DNA of 64,000 nt from Mesostigma viride (taxonomy: Eukaryota; Streptophyta; Mesostigmatophyceae; Mesostigmatales; Mesostigmataceae). Position numbers and translations under genes: made by a program. The stretch lies in NCBI GenBank assembly GCA_009746045.1, contig RPFO01000495.1, forward strand, positions 18,707 to 82,706. The letters are read 5' to 3'. The number at the start of each line of letters is the position of its first letter. Within the stretch, counting starts at the first letter, position 1. The notes under the pieces are model-generated. The model ran no database searches and had not been told where the DNA came from. It was given only the letters and a program-made list of their open reading frames with translations. This document shows, piece by piece, positions 47,592-61,528 of the stretch.

Positions 47592-50500
47592 ACCAACGCA
47601 TGCATGCCAGCCCCTCCCACACCCACGCACACATGTTAGCTATACCCCACAAACCCACGCATGGATTCCAGCCACCCCCCACATGCCCGCATGCATGCCA
47701 GCCACCCCACCAATCCACGCACGCATGCCAGCCACCCCCACACCCACGCACGCATGCCAGCCACCCCACAACCCACTTATGCATTCCAGCAACCCCCACA
47801 GCCACTTACGCATGCCAGCCACCCCCCACCCCCACGCACGCATGGCAGCCACCCCACGAACCCACGCACGCGTGCCAGCCCCCCCTTAAAACCACGCATG
47901 CATGGCAGCTCCCCACCACACCCACGCATGCATGCCACTCCCCCCGCCAACCACCCACGCATGCCAGCCCCCCGACACACGCATGGCAGCCCCCCCCACA
48001 CCCACGCACGCATGCCAGCCCTACCCCACATGCAGGCATGCATGCCAGCCACCCCCCACACCCACGCATGCATGCCAGCCCCTCCCACACCCACGCCCGC
48101 ATGCCAGCTACCCCACAAACCCACGCATGCATGCCAGCGACCCCCCACATGCACGCATGCATGCAAGCCACCCCACCAACCCACGCACGCATGCCAGCCC
48201 ATCACAAACCCACTTATGCATGCCAGCCACCCCCCACACCCACGTACGCATGCCGGCCACCCCACACACCCACGCACGCATGGCAGCCACCCCACCAACC
48301 CACACACGCGTGCCAGCCCCCCCCTAACCCCACGCATGCATGGCAGCCCCCCACCACACCCACGCATGCATGCCACTCCCCCCCCACACCCACGCACGCA
48401 TGCGAGCCCCCCCACACACCCACGCACGCATGCGAGCCCCCCCCACACCCACGCACGCATGCCAGCCCCACCCCACATGCAGGCATGCATGCCAGCCATC
48501 CCCCACACCCACGCATGCATGCCAGCCCCTCCCACACCCACGCCTGCATGCCAGCTACCCCACAAACCCACGCATGCATGCCAGCGACCCCCCACATGCA
48601 CGCATGCATGCCAGCCACCCCACCAACCCACGCACACATGCCAGCCCATCACAAACCCACTTATGCATGCCAGCCACCCCCCACACCCACGTACACATGC
48701 CAGCCACCCCACACACCCACGCACGCATGGCAGCCACCCCACGAACCCACACACGCGTGCCAGCCACCCCCTAACCCCACGCATGCATGGCAGCCCCCCA
48801 CCACACCCACGCATGCATGCCACTCCCCCCCACACCCACGCACGCATGCGAGCCCCCCCCACACCCACGCACGCATGCGAGGCCCCCCCACACCCACACA
48901 AGCATGCCAGCCCCCCCCCATGAAGTCATAGTGGGCACCACGGAGTCATGCTATGATTTAATTTTTTCAATTTAATAATGGGAATGACGGATGGTGCATG
49001 TGTGAACAAAGGAATGAAAGGATTGCCACTCAATGAATATTAATTAATGATGAAAATGGGAGTTTGCATGGGAGTGTTTGGTCCTTATGGCTGGCTTGCA
49101 AAAAGCAGTACCCAAATTTCGAAGTATTTGACAGCGAAATATCTGTAAAGTATATCGCATGGTATAATTAATTAATGAATGGTACGCTGAAATTCATTGT
49201 GCGGGCTCTCTCTGCATGTGATAAACAATTTTAGCTTTGAGGGCATGCAACAAGACATGCTAGCATTAAAATGAAATTAAATTATAACATGACTAGTTGG
49301 GAGATCATGTACGACATGTAGCATAATTACGTACATGGCCACAATTGTGCCAATCAGGGCCCTCCTCTAGGTAGACTGTGCTAGGCAATTACAATTAGAC
49401 AAATAAGGTCATTCAAAAAGGTTTAAGTCTTCACCTACCTCCATCCATCCAGCAAGGGAATATGTTAGCCAGTGCTACATGATGATCTCCCAACGGAGTC
49501 ATGTTATGATGCGAAATAGTTCAGGATAAAATTTGTCAGAATTTCACTGGCGATACGAACGTAACGAAATTTCCAAGTATGCGACGCCGAAATATCATTG
49601 TTGTATCGAATGGTATGCTGAAATTCATTGTGGTTGTTTGGAATAAACGTACACCTATTTACCTGGAAATTCATTGTGGTTCTGTCCGAGCTGACAAATT
49701 TGTCAGAAATTTCATTTTCGATACGAACGTGACGAAATTTCCAAGTATCTCACGCTCGGAGAGCTTCCACGGTGTTCACGGGGAAGGGTCCGTTGCGCGT
49801 GGCGCACGGCGGCGGTTCGTCCCGGTCGGAATCGTCCGCTCGCGCGTCCTCCGTGGAAGGGTCTTGGCGCGTCGCGCGGGCCGGTGCGGTTGGCGCCCAG
49901 AAGGTCGACTATCGGCCTCTGGGCCGCTAGCGGCGAGTCACGTCCTCTCAAGTCGGGGAGGGGGGGCGATAGCCCCCCTCCCCCACTTTTTTCTTGTCCC
50001 CTAATGTAACTACGATTTATGAAGCCCGAAAACTTTGGCCGAGGCCGTAGGCCGAAGGTGGGGCCGTCCCCCGCGCCCCCTAGCGCGGGAGCGGACGACG
50101 TACAGGACCGTAGCGAGATGGCCAATCGGCGTAGTACAAAGAAAATCCCCAAACCTTGGAGATCGATTCTCGAGTTTCCTGAACGGGTGCTGAAACGCTG
50201 AACATGTTCAGACTTTTGCGGGCAGGTGGGGCGTCTCGCCAATCCGCGCGGCCTCAGGAATTACGGCACGTTGACTTTTTTAAGCGTCAAACAAGCTACT
50301 GGCGAACCGATATCTGTACTAAAACTTTTCACAGTTTCCCGTTGCACCACTTTGGACGGGGACCAACCGGTGCACGCCGTTTCGAATAACGCGCTCGAAT
50401 AACGGCCACAACGTGAATGGAATGCGATTTTCTGAACGCATGGATCAAATTTGCAGGACGGTTGGAAGGTTCAGAGCCGAACTGGCGTTCAGTCAGGGTG

Positions 50501-51505
50501 GGGCGAAATAGCAGTGGGAACTGGGAATTATTGGCAAAGCGTGCGGCATGCTCGGGGCGAAAAACAAAGTGACGTGCTGCGCGAGCAATTTTCCTTTGGC
50601 AGGCAACGTAGGCTAGAAAATTGGGATGGGGAATGCGCAGCCATGGTTTTATACGTCAAAATTTTATGTTTGAAGAGCAAGTGCGAAATTTTATGAGCTG
50701 GAGGTGCGTCAACGGAGTGATACCTGCGTGGGAGAGGTCCGTGTCGCTATGGCGACCTGGAAATGGAATGTCGTTGTAGATTTAGGTATTGTAGTATCAT
50801 GCTTAACTGCTTTACGTATTGGGTGCCTAGTGAAATCAGTTTGCTGTTCGTGGAAGGCTTGGGGTGTGGCCAACGAGCTTCTGCTGTCGCCACATCATAT
50901 TGGAAAGAACGCTGGATTTTTTGCCACGGGACGTAACCGGCGATGCCGATGGTGAGGCGTTTGTTTCGATGACCGGGGTAGTACCTGCTCTCTTTCTGAT
51001 GCATTTTCATGGTTGCGTTCTTTCCATTTCGCCGAATCCACCTAGTCGCAGCAAAGACATAGCGTAGCAAGGGTCTGCGTTTTATTTTCTTAGCCGTGCA
51101 GGACGCCATCTTCATGGTCCTTCGCATGTCCTGTGTGAACGTCCGTTGCCCAAGGATCTGTGATGCTTTTTTCTGGAATATACTGGGCGGTGAAAGCCCC
51201 TCTGGATGCTTGCCTGGTCACGGGTTTGGGGCGTCATTTACTGCTGTACTGGCTGACATTCATGGTGCTTTCTGCGTAAGCTGACTTGCTTTGCACGTGG
51301 ATTTTGACTGGACTGAAGAGCGCGTCTGGTAGCATGTTTACGTGGTGTATAAGGTGATCAATCAACCATTTGTTTATAGAAGGTGTGACAATAGAAGGTG
51401 TGTTATATATTTCTTCATCAAGCATGTCAAAAGTAATCTCCACTCGCTTACAACCTGAATTTTGCTTTGCTGGGTCTGCTGTGTTTGTGTCTCACTGTGC
51501 AGGCT
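47508..51505 (+). repeat. Macrosatellite unit 12 (3998 bp, alpha front, short tail)
   Basis: Minisatellite 47592-48919, spacer 48920-50511, E block 50512-51589. An alpha unit lying among beta units. The E block lacks 14 bp (near 50597), the only internal length change among the E blocks. From the stem-loop on it matches unit 8. Confidence 0.95.
47592..48919 (+). repeat. C-rich minisatellite, unit 12
   Basis: 1328 bp, alpha version as in units 1-3 and 5. Confidence 0.94.
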
Positions 51506-51589
51506 ATCCCCTTGGTTGATCAACCAGGTGATTTTTGGTGGCAGCGGGGCCATATACTCTTCTTGGCGTTTTTCATCCATGGCATGTCA
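50512..51589 (+). repeat. E block, unit 12 (14-bp deletion)
   Basis: 1078 bp. CCTTTGGCAGGCAA near 50592 replaces a 28-base stretch, a 14-bp loss that removes part of GTGCTGGCTGGCGATGGC. Otherwise it matches unit 8. Confidence 0.85.
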
Positions 51590-54500
51590 ACCAACGCATG
51601 CATGCCAGCCCCTCCCACACCCACGCACACATGTTAGCTATACCCCACAAACCCACGCATGGATTCCAGCCACCCCCCACATGCCCGCATGCATGCCAGC
51701 CACCCCACCAATCCACGCACGCATGCCAGCCACCCCCACACCCACGCACGCATGCCAGCCACCCCACAACCCACTTATGCATTCCAGCAACCCCCACAGC
51801 CACTTACGCATGCCAGCCACCCCCCACCCCCACGCACGCATGGCAGCCACCCCACGAACCCACGCACGCGTGCCAGCCCCCCCTTAAAACCACGCATGCA
51901 TGGCAGCTCCCCACCACACCCACGCATGCATGCCACTCCCCCCGCCAACCACCCACGCATGCCAGCCCCCCGACACACGCATGGCAGCCCCCCCCACACC
52001 CACGCACGCATGCCAGCCCTACCCCACATGCAGGCATGCATGCCAGCCACCCCCCACACCCACGCATGCATGCCAGCCCCTCCCACACCCACGCCCGCAT
52101 GCCAGCTACCCCACAAACCCACGCATGCATGCCAGCGACCCCCCACATGCACGCATGCATGCCAGCCACCCCACCAACCCACGCACGCATGCCAGCCCAT
52201 CACAAACCCACTTATGCATGCCAGCCACCCCCCACACCCACGTACGCATGCCAGCCACCCCACACACCCACGCACGCATGGCAGCCACCCCACCAACCCA
52301 CACACGCGTGCCAGCCCCCCCCTAACCCCACGCATGCATGGCAGCCCCCCACCACACCCACGCATGCATGCCACTCCCCCCCCACACCCACGCACGCATG
52401 CGAGCCCCCCCCACACCCACGCACGCATGCGAGCCCCCCCCACACCCACGCACGCATGCCAGCCCCACCCCACATGCAGGCATGCATGCCAGCCACCCCC
52501 CACACCCACGCATGCATGCCAGCCCCTCCCACACCCACGCCCGCATGCCAGCTACCCCACAAACCCACGCATGCATGCCAGCGACCCCCCACATGCACGC
52601 ATGCATGCCAGCCACCCCACCAACCCACGCACGCATGCCAGCCCATCACAAACCCACTTATGCATGCCAGCCACCCCCCACACCCACGTACGCATGCCAG
52701 CCACCCCACACACCCACGCACGCATGGCAGCCACCCCACCAACCCACACACGCGTGCCAGCCCCCCCCTAACCCCACGCATGCATGGCAGCCCCCCACCA
52801 CACCCACGCATGCATGCCACTCCCCCCCACACCCACGCACGCATGCGAGCCCCCCCCACACCCACGCACGCATGCGAGGCCCCCCCACACCCACGCAAGC
52901 ATGCCAGCCCCACCCCACATGCAGGCAAGCATGCCAGCCACCCCCCACACCCACGCATGCATGCCAACCCCTCCCACACCCACGCCTGCATGCCAGCTAC
53001 CCCACAAACCCACGCATGCATGCCAGCGACCCCCCACATGCACGCATGCATGCCTGCCACCCCACCAACCCACGCACGCATGCCAGCCCATCACAAACCC
53101 ACTTATGCATGCCAGCCACCCCCCACACCCACGTACGCATGCCAGCCACCCCACACACCCACGCACGCATGGCAGCCACCCCACCAACCCACACACGCGT
53201 GCCAGCCCCCCCCTAACCCCACGCATGCATGGCAGCCCCCCACCACACCCACGCATGCATGCCACTCCCCCCCACACCCACGCACGCATGCGAGCCCCCC
53301 CCACACCCACGCACGCATGCGAGCCCCCCACACACCCACGCACGCATGGCAGCCACCCCACGAACCCACACACGCGTGCCAGCCCCCCCTAACCCCACGC
53401 ATGCATGGCAGCCCCCCACCACACCCACGCATGCATGCCACTCCCCCCCCACACCCACGCACGCATGCGAGCCACCCCCCACACCCACGCATGCATGCCA
53501 ACCCCTCCCACACCCACGCCTGCATGCCAGCTACCCCACAAACCCACGCATGCATGCCAGCGACCCCCCACATGCACGCATGCATGCCTGCCACCCCACC
53601 AACCCACGCACGCATGCCAGCCCATCACAAACCCACTTATGCATGCCAGCCACCCCCCACACCCACGTACGCATGCCAGCCACCCCACACACCCACGCAC
53701 GCATGGCAGCCACCCCACGAACCCACACACGCGTGCCAGCCCCCCCCTAACCACACGCATGCATGGCAGCCCCCCACCACACCCACGCATGCATGCCACT
53801 CCCCCCCACACCCACGCACGCATGCGAGCCCCCCCCACACCCACGCACGCATGCGAGGCCCCCCACACCCACGCAAGCATGCCAGCCCCCCCCATGAAGT
53901 CATAGTGGGCACCACGGAGTCATGCTATGTTTTAATTTTTTCAATTTAATAATGGGAATGACGGATGGTGCATGTGTGAACAAAGGAATGAAAGGATTGC
54001 CACTCAATGAATATTAATTAATGATGAAAATGGGAGTTTGCATGGGAGTGTTTGGTCCTTATGGCTGGCTTGCAAAAAGCAGTACCCAAATTTCGAAGTA
54101 TTTGACAGCGAAATATCTGTAAAGTATATCGCATGGTATAATTAATTAATGAATGGTACGCTGAAATTCATTGTGCGGGCTCTCTCTGCATGTGATAAAC
54201 AATTTTAGCTTTGAGGGCATGCAACAAGACATGCTAGCATTAAAATGAAATTAAATTATAACATGACTAGTTGGGAGATCATGTACGACAGACATGTAGC
54301 ATAATTACGTACATGGCCACAATTGTGCCAATCAGGGCCCTCCTCTAGGTAGACTGTGCTAGGCAATTACAATTAGACAAATAAGGTCATTCAAAAAGGT
54401 TTAATTCTTCACCTACCTCCATCCATCCAGCAAGGGAATATGTTAGCCAGTGCTACATGATGATCTCCCAACGGAGTCATGTTATGATGCGAAATAGTTC

Positions 54501-56500
54501 AGGATAAAATTTGTCAGAATTATTTCATTGTGGTTCAGTCCGAGCTGAAAATTTGTCAGAATTTTTAATTTCGATACGAACGTGACGAAATTTCCAAGTA
54601 TCTCACGCTCGGAGAGCTTTCACGGTGTTCACGGGGAAGGGTCCGTTGCGAGTGGCGCACGGAGGCGGTTCGTCCCGGTCGGAATCGTCCGCTCGCGCGT
54701 CCTCCGTGGAAGGGTCTTGGCGCGTCGCGCGGGCCGGTGCGGTTGGCGCCCAGAAGGTCGACTATCGGCCTCTGGGCCGCTAGCGGCGAGTCACGTCCTC
54801 TCAAGTCGGGGAGGGGGGGCGATAGCCCCCCCTCCCCCACTTTTTTCTTGTCCCCTACTAGTAACTACGATTTATGAAGCCCGAAAACTTTGGCCGAGGC
54901 CGTAGGCCGAAGGTGGGGCCGTCCCCCGCGCCCCCTAGCGCGGGAGCGGACGACGTCCAGGACCGTAGCGAGATGGCCAATCGCGTAGTACAAAGAAAAT
55001 CCCCAAACCTTGGAGATCGAGTCTCAGGAAGTCTGAACGGGTGCTGAAACGCTGAACATGTTCAGACTTTTGCGGGCAGGTGGGGCGTCTCGCCAATCCG
55101 CGCGGCCTCAGGAATTACGGCGCGTTGACTCTTTTAAACGTCAAACAAGCTACTGGCGAATGGATCTCTCCTCAAACTTTTCAGTGTTTCCCGTTGCACC
55201 ACTTTGGACAAGGGGACCAACCGGTGCACGCCGTTTCGAATAACGCGCTCGAGGTTAGGGCCACAACGTGAATGGAATGCGATTTTCTGAACGGATGGAT
55301 CAAATTTGCAGGACGGGTGGAAGGTTCAGAGCCGAACTGGCGTTCAGTCAGGGTGGGGTGAAATAGTTCAGGCCGAAATTTGGCACATTTTCAATGGAAA
55401 TACGAACGTAACGAAATTTCCAAGTATCTTCCACCGAAATATCTCTAAAGTATATCGCATGGTATAATCGCATGGAAAAAAGTCTTGCTGGGCAGTGGGA
55501 ACTGGGAATTATTGGCAAAGCGTGCGGCATGCTCGGGGCGAAAAACAAAGTGACGTGCTGCGCGAGCAATTTTCCTTGTGCTGGCTGGCGATGGCAGGCA
55601 ACGTAGGCTAGAAAATTGGGATGGGGAATGCGCAGCCATGGTTTTATACGTCAAAATTTTATGTTTGAAGAGCAAGTGCGAAATTTTATGAGCTGGAGGT
55701 GCGTCAACGGAGTGATACCTGCGTGGGAGAGGTCCGTGTCGCTATGGCGACCTGGAAATGGAATGTCGTTGTAGATTTAGGTATTGTAGTATCATGCTTA
55801 ACTGCTTTACGTATTGGGTGCCTAGTGAAATCAGTTTGCTGTTCGTGGAAGGCTTGGGGTGTGGCCAACGAGCTTCTGCTGTCGCCACATCATATTGGAA
55901 AGAACGCTGGATTTTTTGCCACGGGACGTAACCGGCGATGCCGATGGTGAGGCGTTTGTTTCGATGACCGGGGTAGTACCTGCTCTCTTTCTGATGCATT
56001 TTCATGGTTGCGTTCTTTCCATTTCGCCGAATCCACCTAGTCGCAGCAAAGACATAGCGTAGCAAGGGTCTGCGTTTTATTTTCTTAGCCGTGCAGGACG
56101 CCATCTTCATGGTCCTTCGCATGTCCTGTGTGAACGTCCGTTGCCCAAGGATCTGTGATGCTTTTTTCTGGAATATACTGGGCGGTGAAAGCCCCTCTGG
56201 ATGCTTGCCTGGTCACGGGTTTGGGGCGTCATTTACTGCTGTACTGGCTGACATTCATGGTGCTTTCTGCGTAAGCTGACTTGCTTCGCACGTGGATTTT
56301 GACTGGACTGAAGAGCGCGTCTGGTAGCATGTTTACGTGGTGTATAAGGTGATCAATCAACCATTTGTTTATAGAAGGTGTGACAATAGAAGGTGTGTTA
56401 TATATTTCTTCATCAAGCATGTCAAAAGTAATCTCCACTCGCTTACAACCTGAATTTTGCTTTGCTGGGTCTGCTGTGTTTGTGTCTCACTGTGCAGGCT
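51506..56500 (+). repeat. Macrosatellite unit 13 (4995 bp, beta front lacking K module 1, long tail)
   Basis: Minisatellite 51590-53893 (expanded), spacer 53894-55492, E block 55493-56584. Up to the stem-loop it is nearly the same as unit 9; after it, it carries CTACTAGTAAC and the long tail. Confidence 0.95.
51590..53893 (+). repeat. C-rich minisatellite, unit 13 (expanded)
   Basis: 2304 bp, almost identical to the unit 9 block in both length and monomer order. It holds the longest open frame in the window, 804 codons from a GTG at 51535 to 53949; the translation is Pro/His/Thr-rich repeats without a credible start. Confidence 0.94.
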
Positions 56501-56584
56501 ATCCCCTTGGTTGATCAACCAGGTGATTTTTGGTGGCAGCGGGGCCATATACTCTTCTTGGCGTTTTTCATCCATGGCATGTCA
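55493..56584 (+). repeat. E block, unit 13
   Basis: 1092 bp, standard sequence; putative intron at 56271-56497. Confidence 0.85.
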
Positions 56585-59500
56585 ACCAACGCATGCATGC
56601 CAGCCCCTCCCACACCCACGCACACATGTTAGCTATACCCCACAAACCCACGCATGGATTCCAGCCACCCCCCACATGCCCGCATGCATGCCAGCCACCC
56701 CACCAATCCACGCACGCATGCCAGCCACCCCCACACCCACGCACGCATGCCAGCCACCCCACAACCCACTTATGCATTCCAGCAACCCCCACAGCCACTT
56801 ACGCATGCCAGCCACCCCCCACCCCCACGCACGCATGGCAGCCACCCCACGAACCCACGCACGCGTGCCAGCCCCCCCTTAAAACCACGCATGCATGGCA
56901 GCTCCCCACCACACCCACGCATGCATGCCACTCCCCCCGCCAACCACCCACGCATGCCAGCCCCCCGACACACGCATGGCAGCCCCCCCCACACCCACGC
57001 ACGCATGCCAGCCCTACCCCACATGCAGGCATGCATGCCAGCCACCCCCCACACCCACGCATGCATGCCAGCCCCTCCCACACCCACGCCCGCATGCCAG
57101 CTACCCCACAAACCCACGCATGCATGCCAGCGACCCCCCACATGCACGCATGCATGCAAGCCACCCCACCAACCCACGCACGCATGCCAGCCCATCACAA
57201 ACCCACTTATGCATGCCAGCCACCCCCCACACCCACGTACGCATGCCGGCCACCCCACACACCCACGCACGCATGGCAGCCACCCCACGAACCCACACAC
57301 GCGTGCCAGCCCCCCCTAACCCCACGCATGCATGGCAGCCCCCCACCACACCCACGCATGCATGCCACTCCCCCCCACACCCACGCACGCATGCGAGCCC
57401 CCCCACACACCCACGCACGCATGCGAGCCCCCCCACACACCCACGCACGCATGCCAGCCCCACCCCACATGCAGGCATGCATGCCAGCCATCCCCCACAC
57501 CCACCCACGCATGCCAGCCCCCCGACACACGCATGGCAGCCCCCCCCACACCCACACAAGCATGCCAGCCCCCCCCATGAAGTCATAGTGGGCACCACGG
57601 AGTCATGCTATGATTTAATTTTTTCAATTTAATAATGGGAATGACGGATGGTGCATGTGTGAACAAAGGAATGAAAGGATTGCCACTCAATGAATATTAA
57701 TTAATGATGAAAATGGGAGTTTGCATGGGAGTGTTTGGTCCTTATGGCTGGCTTGCAAAAAGCAGTACCCAAATTTCGAAGTATTTGACAGCGAAATATC
57801 TGTAAAGTATATCGCATGGTATAATTAATTAATGAATGGTACGCTGAAATTCATTGTGCGGGCTCTCTCTGCATGTGATAAACAATTTTAGCTTTGAGGG
57901 CATGCAACAAGACATGCTAGCATTAAAATGAAATTAAATTATAACATGACTAGTTGGGAGATCATGTACGACATGTAGCATAATTACGTACATGGCCACA
58001 ATTGTGCCAATCAGGGCCCTCCTCTAGGTAGACTGTGCTAGGCAATTACAATTAGACAAATAAGGTCATTCAAAAAGGTTTAAGTCTTCACCTACCTCCA
58101 TCCATCCAGCAAGGGAATATGTTAGCCAGTGCTACATGATGATCTCCCAACGGAGTCATGTTATGATGCGAAATAGTTCAGGATAAAATTTGTCAGAATT
58201 TCACTGGCGATACGAACGTAACGAAATTTCCAAGTATGCGACGCCGAAATATCATTGTTGTATCGAATGGTATGCTGAAATTCATTGTGGTTGTTTGGAA
58301 TAAACGTACACCTATTTACCTGGAAATTCATTGTGGTTCTGTCCGAGCTGACAAATTTGTCAGAAATTTCATTTTCGATACGAACGTGACGAAATTTCCA
58401 AGTATCTCACGCTCGGAGAGCTTCCACGGTGTTCACGGGGAAGGGTCCGTTGCGCGTGGCGCACGGCGGCGGTTCGTCCCGGTCGGAATCGTCCGCTCGC
58501 GCGTCCTCCGTGGAAGGGTCTTGGCGCGTCGCGCGGGCCGGTGCGGTTGGCGCCCAGAAGGTCGACTATCGGCCTCTGGGCCGCTAGCGGCGAGTCACGT
58601 CCTCTCAAGTCGGGGAGGGGGGGCGATAGCCCCCCCTCCCCCACTTTTTTCTTGTCCCCTAATGTAACTACGATTTATGAAGCCCGAAAACTTTGGCCGA
58701 GGCCGTAGGCCGGAGGTGGGGCCGTCCCCCGCGCCCCCTAGCGCGGGAGCGGACGACGTCCAGGACCGTAGCGAGATGGCCAATCGGCGTGGTACAAAGA
58801 AAATCCCCAAACCTTGGAGATCGAGTCTCAGGAAGTCTGAACGGGTGCTGAAACGCTGAACATGTTCAGACTTTTGCGGGCAGGTGGGGCGTCTCGCCAA
58901 TCCGCGCGGCCTCAGGAATTACGGCGCGTTGACTCTTTTAAACGTCAAACAAGCTACTGGCGAATGGATCTCTCCTAAACTTTTCGCAGTTTCCCGTTGC
59001 ACCACTTTGGACAAGGGGACCAACCGGTGCACGCCGTTTCGAATAACGCGCTCGAGGTTAGGGCCACAACGTGAATGGAATGCGATTTTCTGAACGGATG
59101 GATCAAATTTGCAGGACGGGTGGAAGGTTCAGAGCCGAACTGGCGTTCAGTCAGGGTGGGGTGAAATAGTTCAGGCCGAAATTTGGCACATTTTCAATGG
59201 AAATACGAACGTAACGAAATTTCCAAGTATCTTCCACCGAAATATCTCTAAAGTATATCGCATGGTATAATCGCATGGAAAAAAGTCTTGCTGGGCAGTG
59301 GGAACTGGGAATTATTGGCAAAGCGTGCGGCATGCTCGGGGCGAAAAACAAAGTGACGTGCTGCGCGAGCAATTTTCCTTGTGCTGGCTGGCGATGGCAG
59401 GCAACGTAGGCTAGAAAATTGGGATGGGGAATGCGCAGCCATGGTTTTATACGTCAAAATTTTATGTTTGAAGAGCAAGTGCGAAGTTTTATGAGATGGA

Positions 59501-60303
59501 GGTGCGTCAACGGAGTGATACCTGCGTGGGAGAGGTCCGTGTCGCTATGGCGACCTGGAAATGGAATGTCGTTGTAGATTTAGGTATTGTAGTATCATGC
59601 TTAACTGCTTTACGTATTGGGTGCCTAGTGAAATCAGTTTGCTGTTCGTGGAAGGCTTGGGGTGTGGCCAACGAGCTTCTGCTGTCGCCACATCATATTG
59701 GAAAGAACGCTGGATTTTTTGCCACGGGACGTAAGCGGCGGTGCCGATGGTGAGGCGTTTGTTTCGATGAGCGGGGTAGTACCTGCTCTCTTTCTGATGC
59801 ATTTTCATGGTTGCGTTCTTTCCATTTCGCCGAATCCACCTAGTCGCAGCAAAGACATAGCGTAGCAAGGGTCTGCGTTTTATTTTCTTAGCCGTGCAGG
59901 ACGCCATCTTCATGGTCCTTCGCATGTCCTGTGCGAACGTCCGTTGCCCAAGGATCTGTGATGCTTTTTTCTGGAATATACTGGGCGGTGAAAGCCCCTC
60001 TGGATGCTTGCCTGGTCACGGGTTTGGGGCGTCATTTACTGCTGTACTGGCTGACATTCATGGTGCTTTCTGCGTAAGCTGACTTGCTTCGCACGTGGAT
60101 TTTGACTGGACTGAAGAGCGCGTCTGGTAGCATGTTTACGTGGTGTATAAGGTGATCAATCAACCATTTGTTTATAGAAGGTGTGACAATAGAAGGTGTG
60201 TTATATATTTCTTCATCAAGCATGTCAAAAGTAATCTCCACTCGCTTACAACCTGAATTTTGCTTTGCTGGGTCTGCTGTGTTTGTGTCTCACTGTGCAG
60301 GCT
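56501..60303 (+). repeat. Macrosatellite unit 14 (3803 bp, alpha front, long tail)
   Basis: Minisatellite 56585-57576 (shortest), spacer 57577-59295, E block 59296-60387. It combines an alpha front, the CTAATGTAAC marker and the long tail. The E block has about six substitutions not seen in other copies. Confidence 0.95.
56585..57576 (+). repeat. C-rich minisatellite, unit 14 (contracted)
   Basis: 992 bp, about 333 bp shorter than standard. The second higher-order repeat is cut off near 57500 and joined to CACCCACGCATGCC-type monomers normally found near the start, which marks the deletion joint. Confidence 0.94.
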
Positions 60304-60387
60304 ATCCCCTTGGTTGATCAACCAGGTGATTTTTGGTGGCAGCGGGGCCATATACTCTTCTTGGCGTTTTTCATCCATGGCATGTCA
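59296..60387 (+). repeat. E block, unit 14 (private substitutions)
   Basis: 1092 bp with about six private changes: GCGAAGTTTT and GAGATGGAGG near 59481-59500, GTAAGCGGCGGTGCC near 59731, GATGAGCGGGG near 59767, and TGTGCGAACG near 59931. The GAGATGG change creates an in-frame ATG at 59496. Confidence 0.85.
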
Positions 60388-61528
60388 ACCAACGCATGCA
60401 TGGCAGCCCCTCCCACACCCACGCACACATGTTAGCTATACCCCACAAACCCACGCATGGATTCCAGCCACCCCCCACATGCCCGCATGCATGCCAGCCA
60501 CCCCACCAATCCACGCACGCATGCCAGCCACCCCCACACCCACGCACGCATGCCAGCCACCCCACAACCCACTTATGCATTCCAGCAACCCCCACAGCCA
60601 CTTACGCATGCCAGCCACCCCCCACCCCCACGCACGCATGGCAGCCACCCCACGAACCCACGCACGCGTGCCAGCCCCCCCTTAAAACCACGCATGCATG
60701 GCAGCTCCCCACCACACCCACGCATGCATGCCACTCCCCCCGCCAACCACCCACGCATGCCAGCCCCCCGACACACGCATGGCAGCCCCCCCCACACCCA
60801 CGCACGCATGCCAGCCCTACCCCACATGCAGGCATGCATGCCAGCCACCCCCACACCCACGCATGCATGCCAGCCCCTCCCACACCCACGCCCGCATGCC
60901 AGCTACCCCACAAACCCACGCATGCATGCCAGCGACCCCCCACATGCACGCATGCATGCCAGCCACCCCACCAACCCACACACGCGTGCCAGCCCCCCCT
61001 AACCCCACGCATGCATGGCAGCCCCCCACCACACCCACGCATGCATGCCACTCCCCCCACACCCACGCACGCATGCGAGCCCCCCCACACCCACGCACGC
61101 ATGCCAGCCCCACCCCACATGCAGGCATGCATGCCAGCCACCCCCACACCCACGCATGCATGCCAGCCCCTCCCACACCCACGCCTGCATGCCAGCTACC
61201 CCACAAACCCACGCATGCATGCCAGCGACCCCCCACATGCACGCATGCATGCCAGCCACCCCACCAACCCACGCACGCATGCCAGCCCATCACAAACCCA
61301 CTTATGCATGCCAGCCACCCCCCACACCCACGTACGCATGCCAGCCACCCCACACACCCACGCACGCATGGCAGCCACCCCACGAACCCTCACACGCGTG
61401 CCAGCCCCCCCTAACCCCACGCATGCATGGCAGCCCCCACCACACCCACGCATGCATGCCACTCCCCCCCCACACCCACGCACGCATGCGAGGCCCCCCA
61501 CACCCACGCAAGCATGCCAGCCCCCCCC
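60388..61528 (+). repeat. C-rich minisatellite, unit 15
   Basis: 1141 bp with several shortened C runs. Monomers are missing around 60960 and 61065 relative to other beta units. Confidence 0.93.
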
